From NCBI RefSeq assembly GCF_000407545.1, contig NZ_ASWH01000001.1:1875501-1939500 (forward strand): DNA of 64,000 nucleotides, written 5' to 3'. This stretch comes from Enterococcus gilvus ATCC BAA-350. GTDB lineage: Bacteria; Bacillota; Bacilli; Lactobacillales; Enterococcaceae. Position numbers and translations under genes: made by a program. Below are positions 1-9,741 of the stretch, in pieces. Position 1 is the stretch's first letter, and each line of letters starts with the position of its first letter. The notes under the pieces are model-generated. The model was not told the DNA's origin and made no database searches. It worked only from the letters and a program-made list of their open reading frames with translations.

Positions 1-2107
1 CTACGCTGTTCCCAATATATGCGCTTTGTTCGACGATGTCTTCAGACAGCTTAGTGATGGACATTTTTGGAAGCAGGGATTTACGCGTCGCTTCAATGAC
101 CATTGGTGTCGTCACCATCTTGATCGTTTGTGTGGGGATGCCTGTTTTCTTCGTAATAATATCGCCGAACATATTGAGCGACCCCATATCGCTAAGAATC
201 ACGACACCTTTGCCTTGATCGATCTTTTGTACCAAAGAAGTGGCCTTTTCCAAGGTATCGCCAACGGATTGCGACAGCGGCATATTTAATCCGACTGCGT
301 GCTCGACATTTAACAATTGATTGGCCGTGTTCGCCAGATCTGTCGCCGCGGTCGTCCCGTGCATCAAGATCAAAACACCAGTTTTCTTCTCTGTATACTT
401 TTCATTCATTGCCTTTAAATACAAAGAAATAAAATATTTTTCACTCTCAGGCAATTGAACTTCTAATTGATCAGAGATTTCTCGACAAATCTGCTCAGCC
501 ATTTCGATTTCTTTTTCCATAGCCAATTCGTTCGGTTTTTTATGTTCTAAAAAAGAATTGTCTCTAAAGGAATAGCCCTCCGTGATTTTTTCGATCAAGG
601 TATCCAGATGCAAAGCCAAGCTTTTGATGTTGCTGTCGTCTAAGTGATAATGCTTCTTCTGCGCTACACGTTTTAAAATATTGACGGTGATTTCATAATT
701 TTTACGAGAAACGATTTTGAAGATGGCCTGCTGCTGATTGCCTTGCTTTTCTGCTAACTGCTGTGCTTTGCCCTGTATGATCGACTTGAGGGGAGAAAGC
801 GAGCCTTTCCCTTCCAGATACTTGTGGTACGTCTCCAAAACATCGTGGGACACACTTTCTTCCTCATCTACCAGAAGAAATGGGTCCGAATCCCGCTCCT
901 CTTCAGGTGTGAAAACAAATTCGTCAATTTGCAGCAGTTTCAGTTTTTCTCGCATCTCAGCGTTGATCTCAGAAGAATGGGCATAATAGAACTGGTCGAT
1001 CAAATAGGTCGATAAATGGGACAGTTTTACTTGAATGACCTGGGAGTGATTGGAGATACTGTCGACTAACGCATTGGCACACAACAATTGAATATCATTC
1101 TTCATTTGTCCGATATTTCCGACTGGATCGTATTGTAAAAAGAACCGGATCACATCTTCGTTTACTTGCAGTTTGCGCTCGGTCTTTTTAGCTTCTTGCT
1201 TAAAACAAAAATAAATCAGTTTGATTTTTTCAGCCAATCCTCGTTCCTTTACACTCGGCATAAAAATTTTCAATGGAATACGACGTAAAAAAGTAGACAG
1301 GATATTCCCTTCGATCGCCTCAGTCGTAGCACCAATAATCAGCACACGAACCTTTCGAGGGTTGGAGGATTCGCCCAGGCGATAATATTCCCCGCGGTCC
1401 ATGATCGAAAACAGCATCTCTTGTCCTTCTGGCGGCAACCGATGAATCTCATCCAAGAAAAGAATGCCATTGTTCGCTGCGGCGATCAGTCCATCCTTAT
1501 CGGTCTCTGCTCCAGTAAAGGCATGCTTAACGTGACCAAAAAGATGATCCAATAGCAGATGCTGGTTATTAGAATAATCCGCACAGTTGAATACGATATA
1601 AGGAGAATCCTCCTGCAGCTTTCCGGCATGTTTTGCGTATTGGTACATAAATCGTGCAAATGTCGTCTTTCCTGAGCCAGAGGGTCCCGTCAGCAACGAA
1701 TGCAGTCCAAAGGGTGGATAAAGCAGTGCTGCCTTTGCCTGTCGCACCGCATTTTCCAACGAGCCATCATACCCAATCAGCTCCGTAAAAGGGTAGTCCC
1801 CAGGACAGGAATCTTTATTTTCCAGCAATCCTCGAACTTCTTCCACTGTCAAAGATGCCTTCAAGGAACATCCTTTACCGATCGCTGCTTCGACCAGCTC
1901 CTTCGTCAAAAATCGAACGGGCCTGCCAGAAAGCTTGAGGACTTTTCCTTCCTCTGCTAATCGATTTAAATCACGACTTACGTTATAGCGAGCGATTCCA
2001 GTTGCCTCTGAAATGCTGGTGGACTCTAATTTTGGAACGCCCGTATCTTGAAGAAAAATTTCTGTTTGTTCACATAAAAAAGTATACACACTGTCCTTTC
2101 TACCCAT
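1..2107 (-). CDS. LevR/ManR-type sigma-54-dependent PTS operon activator, partial
   Basis: The reading frame is open from the ATG at 2107 to the left edge, so about 702 N-terminal residues are visible and the 3' end is missing. Order seen: N-terminal helix-turn-helix (about 1-75); sigma-54 AAA+ domain with Walker A GPSGSGKTTF near residue 139, the sigma-54 contact loop HAFTGAETD near 194 and Walker B ILFLDEIHRLP near 212; a PRD-like segment near 470-510; then an EIIA-Man-like domain with the MHGTTAATDLA phospho-histidine motif near 572. LevR-family proteins normally continue into a second PRD, which should lie outside the window. They activate -12/-24 promoters of mannose-class PTS operons and are controlled by PTS phosphorylation. 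The target operon is not in view. Confidence 0.9.
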   Translation of the reverse strand, partial: MGRKDSVYTFLCEQTEIFLQDTGVPKLESTSISEATGIARYNVSRDLNRLAEEGKVLKLSGRPVRFLTKELVEAAIGKGCSLKASLTVEEVRGLLENKDSCPGDYPFTELIGYDGSLENAVRQAKAALLYPPFGLHSLLTGPSGSGKTTFARFMYQYAKHAGKLQEDSPYIVFNCADYSNNQHLLLDHLFGHVKHAFTGAETDKDGLIAAANNGILFLDEIHRLPPEGQEMLFSIMDRGEYYRLGESSNPRKVRVLIIGATTEAIEGNILSTFLRRIPLKIFMPSVKERGLAEKIKLIYFCFKQEAKKTERKLQVNEDVIRFFLQYDPVGNIGQMKNDIQLLCANALVDSISNHSQVIQVKLSHLSTYLIDQFYYAHSSEINAEMREKLKLLQIDEFVFTPEEERDSDPFLLVDEEESVSHDVLETYHKYLEGKGSLSPLKSIIQGKAQQLAEKQGNQQQAIFKIVSRKNYEITVNILKRVAQKKHYHLDDSNIKSLALHLDTLIEKITEGYSFRDNSFLEHKKPNELAMEKEIEMAEQICREISDQLEVQLPESEKYFISLYLKAMNEKYTEKKTGVLILMHGTTAATDLANTANQLLNVEHAVGLNMPLSQSVGDTLEKATSLVQKIDQGKGVVILSDMGSLNMFGDIITKKTGIPTQTIKMVTTPMVIEATRKSLLPKMSITKLSEDIVEQSAYIGNSV

Positions 2108-2363
2108 TACCCCAACCCCCTTCGTTAGTGACATTGTACACAGTTTAACAAGCGCTTTCAACACGAGCTTTCTTTTTCATTTTAAAAATTCCCGATTAAA
2201 ACAGACAATTTTCCTGAAAAAAAAGAGAATATCTTCCCTTCTTCATCTAGTATATTAAAAATAAAAAATGAGCAGTTTCATTATTTTTAAAATAACACTT
2301 GATTATGATTTTAAATCCCCTTACTCTAGAGATAGAAGGCGCCTTCGGAAATGGAGGAAACCA

Positions 2364-3338
2364 ATGAACGAAGAAAAATTTCAACCAATCCAGCAAAAAA
2401 TCAACCAGGAACATACCAACATCACAGGGATCATTGTGCAAAAAAATAAACAGCGGCTATACGAGGACTATTTCAACGGCTGCACAGAAACCAGCAAGAT
2501 CCATATTTATTCCATAACGAAGAGTATTCTTTCTTTGCTGCTGGGTATCGCTCAGGAACAGGGATTTATCGATACGCTTGAAGAACCGCTCTTGGATTAT
2601 TTTCCAGAATTCACAACGAAAAATGAGTCTATCAAAAAAATCACACTGGAAAATTTACTGACGATGACGGTCCCTTATGCGTACCGTCCTGGTCCTCTTG
2701 CCTATATCAAGTATTTTATGAGCAAGGATTGGACCACATTCACCCTAAAACAACTAGGCGGCAAACAGCCTTTGGGCCAGTTTTACTATACACCGTTGAT
2801 TGGTCCTGATCTCTTGTCGGCCCTGCTGACTCGCAGGACACATCAAAGTATCCTAACGTTTGCGCAGAAAGAATTGTTCGACCCGTTAGGAATAACTGTT
2901 GGACCTTCGATTCAGTTAAAAACCGCGAAGGAACAAACGCTCTTTAATCAATCACTGACATCAAACGGTTGGGTCGCTGACCACACAGGGCTCAATGCCG
3001 CAGGCTGGGGGCTAACATTATCCACGCGAGATTTGATTACCCTTGGGCAATTGATTTTAAACAAAGGAAGCTGGAACAAGCAGCAGATCATTCCTCACCA
3101 TTGGTTAAAGCAGATGCAGCAGCCTCACAGCCATTGGGAGCAAGAACAGTTGGATTACGGTTATCTATGGTGGGTCTTGGATTCCTCTAAACCAATTGTG
3201 GCAGCTATGGGAGATGGCGGAAACGTGTTGTACATCGATCATGAGAAGCAGCTTGTCGTTGCGATCACCGCACTCTTCAAAGAAAACGTCTTTGATCGAA
3301 TTGATTTTATCCAAAATGAGCTTCTTCCCCTCATTTAA
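2364..3338 (+). CDS. Beta-lactamase-family serine hydrolase
   Basis: A 324-residue protein of the class C beta-lactamase/penicillin-binding-protein-like fold. The SxxK catalytic motif is SITK at residues 50-53. Further family-like segments include the LTMTVPYAYRPG region and a C-terminal MGDGGNVLYID strand in the place of the usual H/K-x-G box. There is no signal peptide or membrane segment, so it is probably cytoplasmic. I chose the ATG at 2364 because a GGAGGA ribosome site lies just upstream; an in-frame ATG at 2268 has no such site. It is divergent from the LevR-like gene and convergent with the DUF1697 gene. The substrate is unknown; esterase or peptidase activity are both possible. Confidence 0.8.
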   Translation: MNEEKFQPIQQKINQEHTNITGIIVQKNKQRLYEDYFNGCTETSKIHIYSITKSILSLLLGIAQEQGFIDTLEEPLLDYFPEFTTKNESIKKITLENLLTMTVPYAYRPGPLAYIKYFMSKDWTTFTLKQLGGKQPLGQFYYTPLIGPDLLSALLTRRTHQSILTFAQKELFDPLGITVGPSIQLKTAKEQTLFNQSLTSNGWVADHTGLNAAGWGLTLSTRDLITLGQLILNKGSWNKQQIIPHHWLKQMQQPHSHWEQEQLDYGYLWWVLDSSKPIVAAMGDGGNVLYIDHEKQLVVAITALFKENVFDRIDFIQNELLPLI

Positions 3339-3388
3339 CCCCATCGACTAAATGTAAAGCATTTCCACTAAATACTTTACAAGCGAAA

Positions 3389-3438
3389 AGCCAAACCTCT
3401 TTATACTTTACAAATGAAAAGTATACGAGCGTTTGGCT
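3389..3438. terminator. Bidirectional terminator between convergent genes
   Basis: An outer stem AGCCAAAC/GTTTGGCT encloses an inner stem TATACTTT/AAAGTATA. It is flanked by A-rich sequence on the left and TTTTT on the right, so it can serve both convergent genes. Its inner part belongs to the intergenic repeat family described in the findings. Confidence 0.7.
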
Positions 3439-3461
3439 TTTTAGTTGATTGCGTGATAAGA

Positions 3462-4007
3462 CTATTTTATTGTACTTAGATGCAGCAGCTTATTGACCGT
3501 ATTTGCATTGCGGATCGTCACGTGGGGATTCACTGAAGAACTCGCGATTTTTGACCAGCGTGCTTTATTAAATGTTTTCCGCGGTGCCGACCAGAAAATC
3601 ACGTTGCCAGAATGAGCGATTTTTTCATACTCAGGCTTTATTTCTCCTACTGCTTCAAAAACCTGCGATACCGTCATGGGAGGGATCATAAAAATAACAT
3701 AATGGATCGTTTCCTTCTCTTGATCCCACCATTCAGGCGCTTCTTCCAGCAAACGGCGCAACTCCTCGACCTCGACTACTACAACTGGAATAACTAAATC
3801 AAATGCCTCGACAATCAAGGCTTCACAGGCACGGATCAATCGTTCTTGATCCCGATCTTCACTTGAAAAAAGAACGTTTCCGCTATTGATGTATGTCTTT
3901 ACCTCGGAGAAGCCCTTCTTTTCAAAAGCTTCCTTTAACAACGGCATAGAAATTTTATTTTTGCCGCTGATATTGATTCCTCGCAATAAGGCAATGTACT
4001 GTTTCAT
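3462..4007 (-). CDS. DUF1697 family protein
   Basis: A 181-residue protein that matches the DUF1697 family: the N-terminus MKQYIALLRGINISGKNKI and the TYINSGNVLFSS segment are characteristic, and the length is usual for the family. No biochemical role is established that I can state. It lies about 50 bp downstream of the histidine kinase gene on the same strand, so it may be the last gene of the two-component/ABC operon. That link is by position only. Confidence 0.85.
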   Translation of the reverse strand: MKQYIALLRGINISGKNKISMPLLKEAFEKKGFSEVKTYINSGNVLFSSEDRDQERLIRACEALIVEAFDLVIPVVVVEVEELRRLLEEAPEWWDQEKETIHYVIFMIPPMTVSQVFEAVGEIKPEYEKIAHSGNVIFWSAPRKTFNKARWSKIASSSVNPHVTIRNANTVNKLLHLSTIK

Positions 4008-4055
4008 CTTGATCTCCTATCTCATTCGTTTAAGTTTCAGCTTATTCTTATTTAA

Positions 4056-4964
4056 TCAGACCGTCAGCACAAATTTCTTGGTGTATTCATCGTCATCAAG
4101 CAGATCGATCGTAAATCCATGCTTGTCAATGATCGTTTTGACAATTGCCAGCCCCAATCCGCTGCCTTGAAACGATCGTTCCACTTCATTTTCGCTGACG
4201 AATGGGTGAAAGAGCTGCGCTCGATCCTTTTGAGGGATCTCAGTTCCGTTGTCCGCAAAGATGATCTCCGCTTTGTTTCCTTTATTTACCATCGTTATCG
4301 CTAACGTTGTTTTTATTGGGTTGTGCTTGCAGGCGTTGATCAAAAGATTGGAGAACACCCTTCGCATCTCAAGCTGATCTATTTCTCGTATGACCGGCTC
4401 CTCTGGGATGTCAAAGGTGAAGTTGATTTGGTGCTTTTCGATCACATCATAATACGCGGCTACGGTTTCTTTCAATAACAAATTCACTGCGTAGGATTGC
4501 TTGTTTAAATGAAAGTCAGCCGAGTTTAATTTGGTGTACTGAAACATCAGGTCTAAGAGTTCATTCGCCGTGACCGATTTTTGATGAATAATACTTGTGA
4601 CCTCTTTGATTTCCTCTGGTTCTACGATATCCTCATTCAGCGCTTTGGAAAACCCCGTGATGCTGGTCAAGGGCGTCTTCAAATCGTGGGCAATATTGGC
4701 AAATAAAGTGCTTTGCTTTTTTGCCCGCCGTTGACTCTCTTTCTCGATTTTCTTGTTCAAGCTGCGGTAAAATAAAAAAGAAAACAAGAGCACCATCAGG
4801 ATTTGCAGCATTCCAGCGATCATTGGTGTAATCACTTGATACTCGGCACCAAAAAACCAGCTATCCAGTTCCGTGATCAACTCGTTCGTTACATCTCCAA
4901 CGATCGACAGTCCTAAAAAGTACACAATGAAGGCACGCATGATAGCATTTCTAAGTTGTTTCAT
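4056..4964 (-). CDS. Sensor histidine kinase
   Basis: A 302-residue kinase with two N-terminal membrane segments (about 10-25 and 46-67) separated by only a short external loop, then a HisKA H-box IAHDLKTPLTSITGF with His93, an N-box NLLINACKHNP and a G-box GSGLGLAIVK. It should phosphorylate the OmpR-type regulator encoded just upstream, whose gene overlaps it by 14 bp. The near absence of an extracellular sensor domain resembles intramembrane-sensing kinases that read the state of a partner ABC transporter, and an ABC permease/ATPase pair is directly upstream. The stimulus, perhaps a cell-envelope antibiotic or peptide, is inferred. Confidence 0.9.
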   Translation of the reverse strand: MKQLRNAIMRAFIVYFLGLSIVGDVTNELITELDSWFFGAEYQVITPMIAGMLQILMVLLFSFLFYRSLNKKIEKESQRRAKKQSTLFANIAHDLKTPLTSITGFSKALNEDIVEPEEIKEVTSIIHQKSVTANELLDLMFQYTKLNSADFHLNKQSYAVNLLLKETVAAYYDVIEKHQINFTFDIPEEPVIREIDQLEMRRVFSNLLINACKHNPIKTTLAITMVNKGNKAEIIFADNGTEIPQKDRAQLFHPFVSENEVERSFQGSGLGLAIVKTIIDKHGFTIDLLDDDEYTKKFVLTV

Positions 4965-5640
4965 GAACGGCCTCCAATCGATACCCCAATCCTCGTATCG
5001 TTTTGATGCGCTCAGTGCCGATTTTATCTCGAAGCTTACTCATCATTACGCGAACATTATTGTCCCCGGTCAAAGGGTCTTGCCACCCTTGTTCATAAAG
5101 CTGTTCCTTGGTGAATACGCGCCCAGGCTGTTCCATCAACAGCTTCAGCACGCGGAATTCTACGGCTGTCAGCTCGATGCGTTGTCCTTCGGCGTACCCA
5201 ATACAAGCTTTTGTGTCCAATTCGAGAGTGCCCACTGTTAAACGCATATTTTGAGCGTGGCTTGAAACACCTAAGTCATGGTATCTTCTTAAAAGCGCCT
5301 TCACTCGAGCGATCGCTTCGTGAGGATCAAAGGGTTTGGTCAAATAATCATCGGCACCGAGCTCCAAACCAAAGATGCGATCGGAAGCCTCGATTCGTGC
5401 GGAAAGGACTAGGATAGGGATATTGCTGCTCTTTCTAAGTGTGCGAATCAATTCAAACCCATCTATTTCCGGCATCATGATATCCACAATCACCAAATCC
5501 ATGTCAGTCGCAGCTAAAATAGCCAGCGCTTCACGTCCACTGACTGCCTCAAAATGAACCATGTCTTCACTTTTTAAGTACATTTTCAGTAATTTGATGA
5601 TTTCCTTTTCATCATCCACATGTAAAATATTGTATGCCAT
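4951..5640 (-). CDS. OmpR-family response regulator
   Basis: A 229-residue regulator with an N-terminal receiver domain (acidic pocket VDDEKEI, phospho-acceptor Asp53 in VIVDIMMPEIDG, conserved Lys in YLTKPFD) and a C-terminal winged-helix DNA-binding domain with the typical VRVMMSKLRDKIG and IRGLGYRLE segments. Its gene overlaps the kinase gene and lies 17 bp after the ABC ATPase gene, so the four genes form one operon. It probably controls expression of its own transporter. Confidence 0.93.
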   Translation of the reverse strand: MAYNILHVDDEKEIIKLLKMYLKSEDMVHFEAVSGREALAILAATDMDLVIVDIMMPEIDGFELIRTLRKSSNIPILVLSARIEASDRIFGLELGADDYLTKPFDPHEAIARVKALLRRYHDLGVSSHAQNMRLTVGTLELDTKACIGYAEGQRIELTAVEFRVLKLLMEQPGRVFTKEQLYEQGWQDPLTGDNNVRVMMSKLRDKIGTERIKTIRGLGYRLEAVHETT

Positions 5641-5657
5641 CTGTCGAATGCGCCCCC

Positions 5658-6473
5658 TTAGACTTCTTCATCCTTTCTATTAATTTTACCATACCCCTTC
5701 TGAAGAACAGTCGGCGATTCTCCCCCTTCGGCTGCCAACATATACGAATTGATTATTTCCATTCGTTTCTCTAGGTTTTGTCCAATGTATTTCCCTAAAT
5801 ACACTTCCTCATTGATCTGACCATCTTCCATGAAGAACACTTGCTCGCTCTGAGCCGCGACCTTCACATCATGAGTAACGAGCACGACGGTCGTGCCTTG
5901 TTCGTTGATGTGAAGCAAAATATCCATGATTTCCTGTGCGGCTGTTGAATTCAGCGCGCCCGTCGGTTCATCACCAAAGACAACGCTGGGGGCATGCATC
6001 AAGGCACGACAAATTCCCGCTCGTTGCAGTTGTCCGCCAGACACTTGTGTGATTTTTCGATCCTTCAATTCAAGAATTCCCACACGTTCCATTAACCGTT
6101 CTGCTTGATCGACTAGCACCTTCATCGGCTTCTTTTTACTGAGGCTAGGTAAAATAATGTTGTCGATCAACGAAAGATGCTTCAGGAACGTTGGCTGCTG
6201 AAAGACAAACCCCATTTGTTTTCTGCGCACCTCCGCAAGCTGTTCCTCTTTTAATTGATCGAGTCGCTGCTGCTCAAAACGCACCGTACCTGAATCAATC
6301 GTATCCATCCCACTGAGTGCATACAGCAGCGTGGATTTTCCAGAACCGGAAGGACCCATGATCGAAATAAATTGTCCTTTAGGTATGTTGATCGTAAGTC
6401 TATTCAAGACAGCGGCTTGATCCTCACCGCCAAAATGTTTCGTGATCGCTGTTCCTTCAATAAGCATAGCCAT
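5658..6473 (-). CDS. ABC transporter ATP-binding protein
   Basis: A 271-residue ATPase with Walker A GPSGSGKST, signature VSGGQLQRAGICRAL and Walker B VVFGDEPTGALN. It belongs to the LolD/MacB/BceA-like group that works with FtsX-type permeases. An upstream ATG at 6485 is also in frame, but it directly abuts the purine-rich stretch. The ATG at 6473 has GGAG at suitable spacing, so I use that. The permease gene ends only 18 bp upstream. A C-terminal extension of about 45 residues follows the usual ATPase core. Confidence 0.9.
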   Translation of the reverse strand: MAMLIEGTAITKHFGGEDQAAVLNRLTINIPKGQFISIMGPSGSGKSTLLYALSGMDTIDSGTVRFEQQRLDQLKEEQLAEVRRKQMGFVFQQPTFLKHLSLIDNIILPSLSKKKPMKVLVDQAERLMERVGILELKDRKITQVSGGQLQRAGICRALMHAPSVVFGDEPTGALNSTAAQEIMDILLHINEQGTTVVLVTHDVKVAAQSEQVFFMEDGQINEEVYLGKYIGQNLEKRMEIINSYMLAAEGGESPTVLQKGYGKINRKDEEV

Positions 6474-6491
6474 GCTTCTCCACATCCTTTT

Positions 6492-8810
6492 TTAGTTTTT
6501 AAGATTCTCAGCAAGGCTGATTTTTCCTGCGTGTGCCGTGACTATTTTTGTTGTGACCGTTGTGACCATCAGCATCAGTAACGGACAACCTAGGTAGATC
6601 AATCCGCTCCCCGTAAGTTGGATAGTGACACCTCCCAGCAAGGCGGAAACAAAACCGGACATCGCCGTGCCTGCCGTCATCGCGAAGAGCGTGCCAAGTC
6701 CTACTCCGCAAAAAAGTGTGATCAGACTGCGGGAAAGGTATTGTTTTCCGATCGCTTGGTTGGTGAAACCCGTGGCCTTCAAAATCGCGATCTCCCTTTT
6801 ATCTTTCGCTAACAAAAGCTTTATGAATAGCGCTGTAATCAATGAGGTGACGAGTAGTGCGACAGCCAAGGCCCCGATCGAAACGAAAAACAGCGATTGG
6901 ATCGTCGCGCCGAAGGTTTGGTCACGAAATTTTTCTGCATTGTTCATTTTAGCGAAAGGCAGATCTCGTTTGTATTGCTCCAGCTTTTTGGGGACTGTTT
7001 CTGGGTGTTTCAATTTGATGGAGATGTCCGTCCAAATAGTAGGTGCTGTCGTATCGTCAAACGTAGCCTTCGCCGTCTTTCCTCCATTGAAAAGATTGGC
7101 GTAGATGCCGCACACGGTGACCGTCTCTTCTTTCCCATCGACCACCAAAACCATCGAATCTCCTGTTTTCTTGTTGTACTCGTCGGCATTGATGGTCGAT
7201 AAGGCAATCTCCTTTTTCGTTCTAGGTGCTCTTCCCTTCAGATAGTCCACTGGAAATTTTTGATGTTCGCCTAACTCAACAGCGAGAACACTGTCTGCTT
7301 TATTTTTTTCTTTGACCTGAATGTTTTTCGTAACAAGTTTACTGAAGCCTGCTACATCGGTATCCTGCGCCAGATAGGTCTCGATTTTTTTCTGATTTTC
7401 GTCTGTATTCGTTGATTGATACAAGCTGGTACTGATATCAATGCCTCGCCCAAAACCGATACTTTCAACGAATGCTTCAGAGGCCGTCGTATGATACACC
7501 AACGCCGGAACGATCATTATGAAGGTCGCTAGGATAAAAACCAGCAGCATCGTCCCATAGAGCGCTTTTCGATTCAAACTGTCAATAAGTCCGATTCGAA
7601 CATTGGGAGATAAAAATAAAAATTTTTGCAGGCTTCCCCGTGTTTTGGTATGGATCTTCTCATTTCCCCCGCTGAAGCGCAGTGCCTCTACTGCGGACAC
7701 TTTTTTAAAGCGATTCAAGAGAACAGATACATAAAGAATCATTGATGCCATCACCACACCTGCTCCAACGACCGCCATTATCCAACTCAACCCTTCGTTG
7801 CTGCTCTCTCCCATAAAAAGTTTGATATTTTTCAATAGAAGATAGCTGGCCGGAATGGAAAGCAGGTAACCAAATACGCTGCCGATCACTGAGATTGCTG
7901 CATATTTCGCTAAATAGATTCTCTTGATATCTGTGACGGTCAATCCGATGGCTTTCATTACACCAATTTCCCTGTAATCCTCTTCGATCTTTGCTAATAG
8001 TGTGAATCGCATACACATAAACGTCATCAAAACGATCAATAAGCTGATCACTAAAAGGATGCCGATCATCACGCCATCAGACATCGCGTTACCTAATTTA
8101 AATAAGCGATGGCTGCCGCTTGGCCCATTGACCTCTAGTCCCGCTTTTTTATAATCCGCCTCAAACTGATTCAGCTTACTAGGGTCCTTTAAACGGAATT
8201 GGAGGATGTACTCTAGCTTTCCTTTAGAAAACAGCGCGTCGTATTCCTTTTGATGAACCAGCAGACGCTTCGACCCAGCCATTTGAGAATTCATGATCCC
8301 ATCCCGAAGAAAACCACTGACGGTAAAGGCTTTTCCGGCAATCGTCGCAGAATCTCCAAGTTTGACGATTCCTTGCTTTTTGAAGGCTACCGGAACATAC
8401 AATTCTCCGGGCTTTGGCTGAATTGGCTGATTGTTCATATCCAATAAATAATCGAGCTTTGTACTTTGGACAGCGAGTCCATTGTCTTCCACACTGTCCG
8501 CGAAACTGTGCCCGCCCAGTTCAATGTCCGAACCGTTGAGATTTAGAAATTCAGTGACCTCATAGTTTTCTACATTCCCCTGTGTTTTTACAAAGCTTGC
8601 CAAGCGCTCGCTATCTATCTCTCCTGTATGCATCTGCATATAATGAGGAGATTGCGATTTTTCCATCAATGTATCAATCGACCCGGCCAAATTCACACTT
8701 AATATCGACGCCAACGCAACAAACAGTGCGGCTGCCGTAATGAAAATCGTCAGCACAGCCGTGATCAGCTTACTTTCCCGTACATCATTTTTTATGATTT
8801 TTCCAAACAT
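6492..8810 (-). CDS. FtsX-family ABC transporter permease
   Basis: A 772-residue membrane protein with one N-terminal helix (about 18-40), a large external domain, three helices near 245-375, a further helix near 430, a second external domain and three C-terminal helices. This is the duplicated FtsX/MacB_PCD arrangement. It heads the operon permease-ATPase-regulator-kinase. Transporters of this plan export lipoproteins or peptides, or confer antimicrobial peptide resistance; the substrate cannot be read from the sequence. It is longer than typical BceB permeases (about 650 residues), so I do not call it BceB. Confidence 0.88.
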   Translation of the reverse strand: MFGKIIKNDVRESKLITAVLTIFITAAALFVALASILSVNLAGSIDTLMEKSQSPHYMQMHTGEIDSERLASFVKTQGNVENYEVTEFLNLNGSDIELGGHSFADSVEDNGLAVQSTKLDYLLDMNNQPIQPKPGELYVPVAFKKQGIVKLGDSATIAGKAFTVSGFLRDGIMNSQMAGSKRLLVHQKEYDALFSKGKLEYILQFRLKDPSKLNQFEADYKKAGLEVNGPSGSHRLFKLGNAMSDGVMIGILLVISLLIVLMTFMCMRFTLLAKIEEDYREIGVMKAIGLTVTDIKRIYLAKYAAISVIGSVFGYLLSIPASYLLLKNIKLFMGESSNEGLSWIMAVVGAGVVMASMILYVSVLLNRFKKVSAVEALRFSGGNEKIHTKTRGSLQKFLFLSPNVRIGLIDSLNRKALYGTMLLVFILATFIMIVPALVYHTTASEAFVESIGFGRGIDISTSLYQSTNTDENQKKIETYLAQDTDVAGFSKLVTKNIQVKEKNKADSVLAVELGEHQKFPVDYLKGRAPRTKKEIALSTINADEYNKKTGDSMVLVVDGKEETVTVCGIYANLFNGGKTAKATFDDTTAPTIWTDISIKLKHPETVPKKLEQYKRDLPFAKMNNAEKFRDQTFGATIQSLFFVSIGALAVALLVTSLITALFIKLLLAKDKREIAILKATGFTNQAIGKQYLSRSLITLFCGVGLGTLFAMTAGTAMSGFVSALLGGVTIQLTGSGLIYLGCPLLMLMVTTVTTKIVTAHAGKISLAENLKN

Positions 8811-9070
8811 CTCCGCTCACTCCTACCCGCTTCCATTCTTTCTATCTCAACTATAAAGAAGGAGGGTTTCCCGAATGTATAAGAAACATTAACCTACTAT
8901 TAAAGTTTCTGCCCATCCTATTTTTCCGCAGCGATGACGACTGTCCATTTGTATTTTTTCTAAAAAAGGTTCGCTTATTTTTTAAATATCTCTATTAAAT
9001 TGAATTCGTACTTTGCCCCTTTGTTTGATAGCATAGTAAGTGAACAAAACGAACAAAAAGGAGCAATCAG

Positions 9071-9511
9071 ATGGATAAGCATGATTTGGAAATACTTGAT
9101 ATTTTAAAAAAAGATAGTCGGATGTCTGCCCGACAGATCAGTGAATTGGCGGGCTTGACCGCACCCGCCGTAACAGAGCGAATACGGAAATTAGAAAGCA
9201 ACGGGACGATCCAGCAATACACGATCAAAAAGGATCGAAGAAGCTGCGGACGCTCGATCCTTGCTTTTACCTTAGTGAAAATAGACCGTACAGGAAACAC
9301 CAGTAATTTCAAGAATACCCTCACTAAATATCCTTCTGTTTTGGAATGCCACAAAGTAACAGGTGCCTATGATTATTTACTGAAGATCGAGGCGGCGGAT
9401 ATTCCTGGATTGGAAACTTTTTTATCGACGAAAGTAAAGCAGGTTCGAGGCGTTGGTGAAACACACACCTTAATCACCCTAGATAGCCTGAAGGAAGAAG
9501 CCAACGGATAA
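9071..9511 (+). CDS. Lrp/AsnC-family transcriptional regulator
   Basis: A 146-residue protein with an N-terminal AsnC-type helix-turn-helix (KKDSRMSARQISELAGLTAPAVTERIRKLE) and a C-terminal RAM ligand-binding domain (CHKVTGAYDYLLKIEAADI). The start has the strong upstream site AAGGAG. It is monocistronic, divergent from the ABC permease and followed by a terminator. Family members respond to amino acids; the ligand and targets here are unknown. Confidence 0.92.
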   Translation: MDKHDLEILDILKKDSRMSARQISELAGLTAPAVTERIRKLESNGTIQQYTIKKDRRSCGRSILAFTLVKIDRTGNTSNFKNTLTKYPSVLECHKVTGAYDYLLKIEAADIPGLETFLSTKVKQVRGVGETHTLITLDSLKEEANG

Positions 9512-9532
9512 CTTCATAGTTCTCCTGTGAAT

Positions 9533-9643
9533 GGAAAGTAAATGAGCAAAAAACTTTTCATATAGAAAGTAAATGCGGAAAATACTTTACATTTGAAATG
9601 TATTTTTCCTATTTGCTTTCTATTTGCTTTACTATTGCTTTTT
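9533..9643. repeat. Intergenic repeat cluster (GAAAGTAAATG / TACTTTAC units)
   Basis: This noncoding stretch holds GAAAGTAAATG twice (9534-9544 and 9565-9575), TACTTTAC followed by ATTTGAAATG (9583-9600), and inverted relatives (TATTTGCTTTC, TATTTGCTTTAC). A near-identical unit occurs inverted at 13714-13749 and a weaker one at 3351-3425. The meaning is unknown. Confidence 0.5.
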
Positions 9644-9683
9644 AAGAGAGCTTATTCCTCAGCAGGTATCCTCCAAACCAAAA

Positions 9684-9722
9684 AAAGATCCGAAGAACGA
9701 TACTGCCGTTCTTCGGATCTTT
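9684..9722. terminator. Bidirectional terminator
   Basis: A perfect 16-bp stem AAAGATCCGAAGAACG with its complement around a 7-base loop, with A and T runs on the two sides. It separates the Lrp gene from the convergent PepSY gene. Confidence 0.88.
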
Positions 9723-9741
9723 TAAAGTGACCTTCTTCTAC

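Noticed and set aside
4873..5241. 122-codon plus-strand ORF opposite the two-component genes
   Set aside because: Antisense to the response regulator and kinase, both of which have full motifs.
6625..7104. 159-codon plus-strand ORF inside the ABC permease gene
   Set aside because: Antisense to a clear FtsX-type permease; composition typical of a shadow frame.
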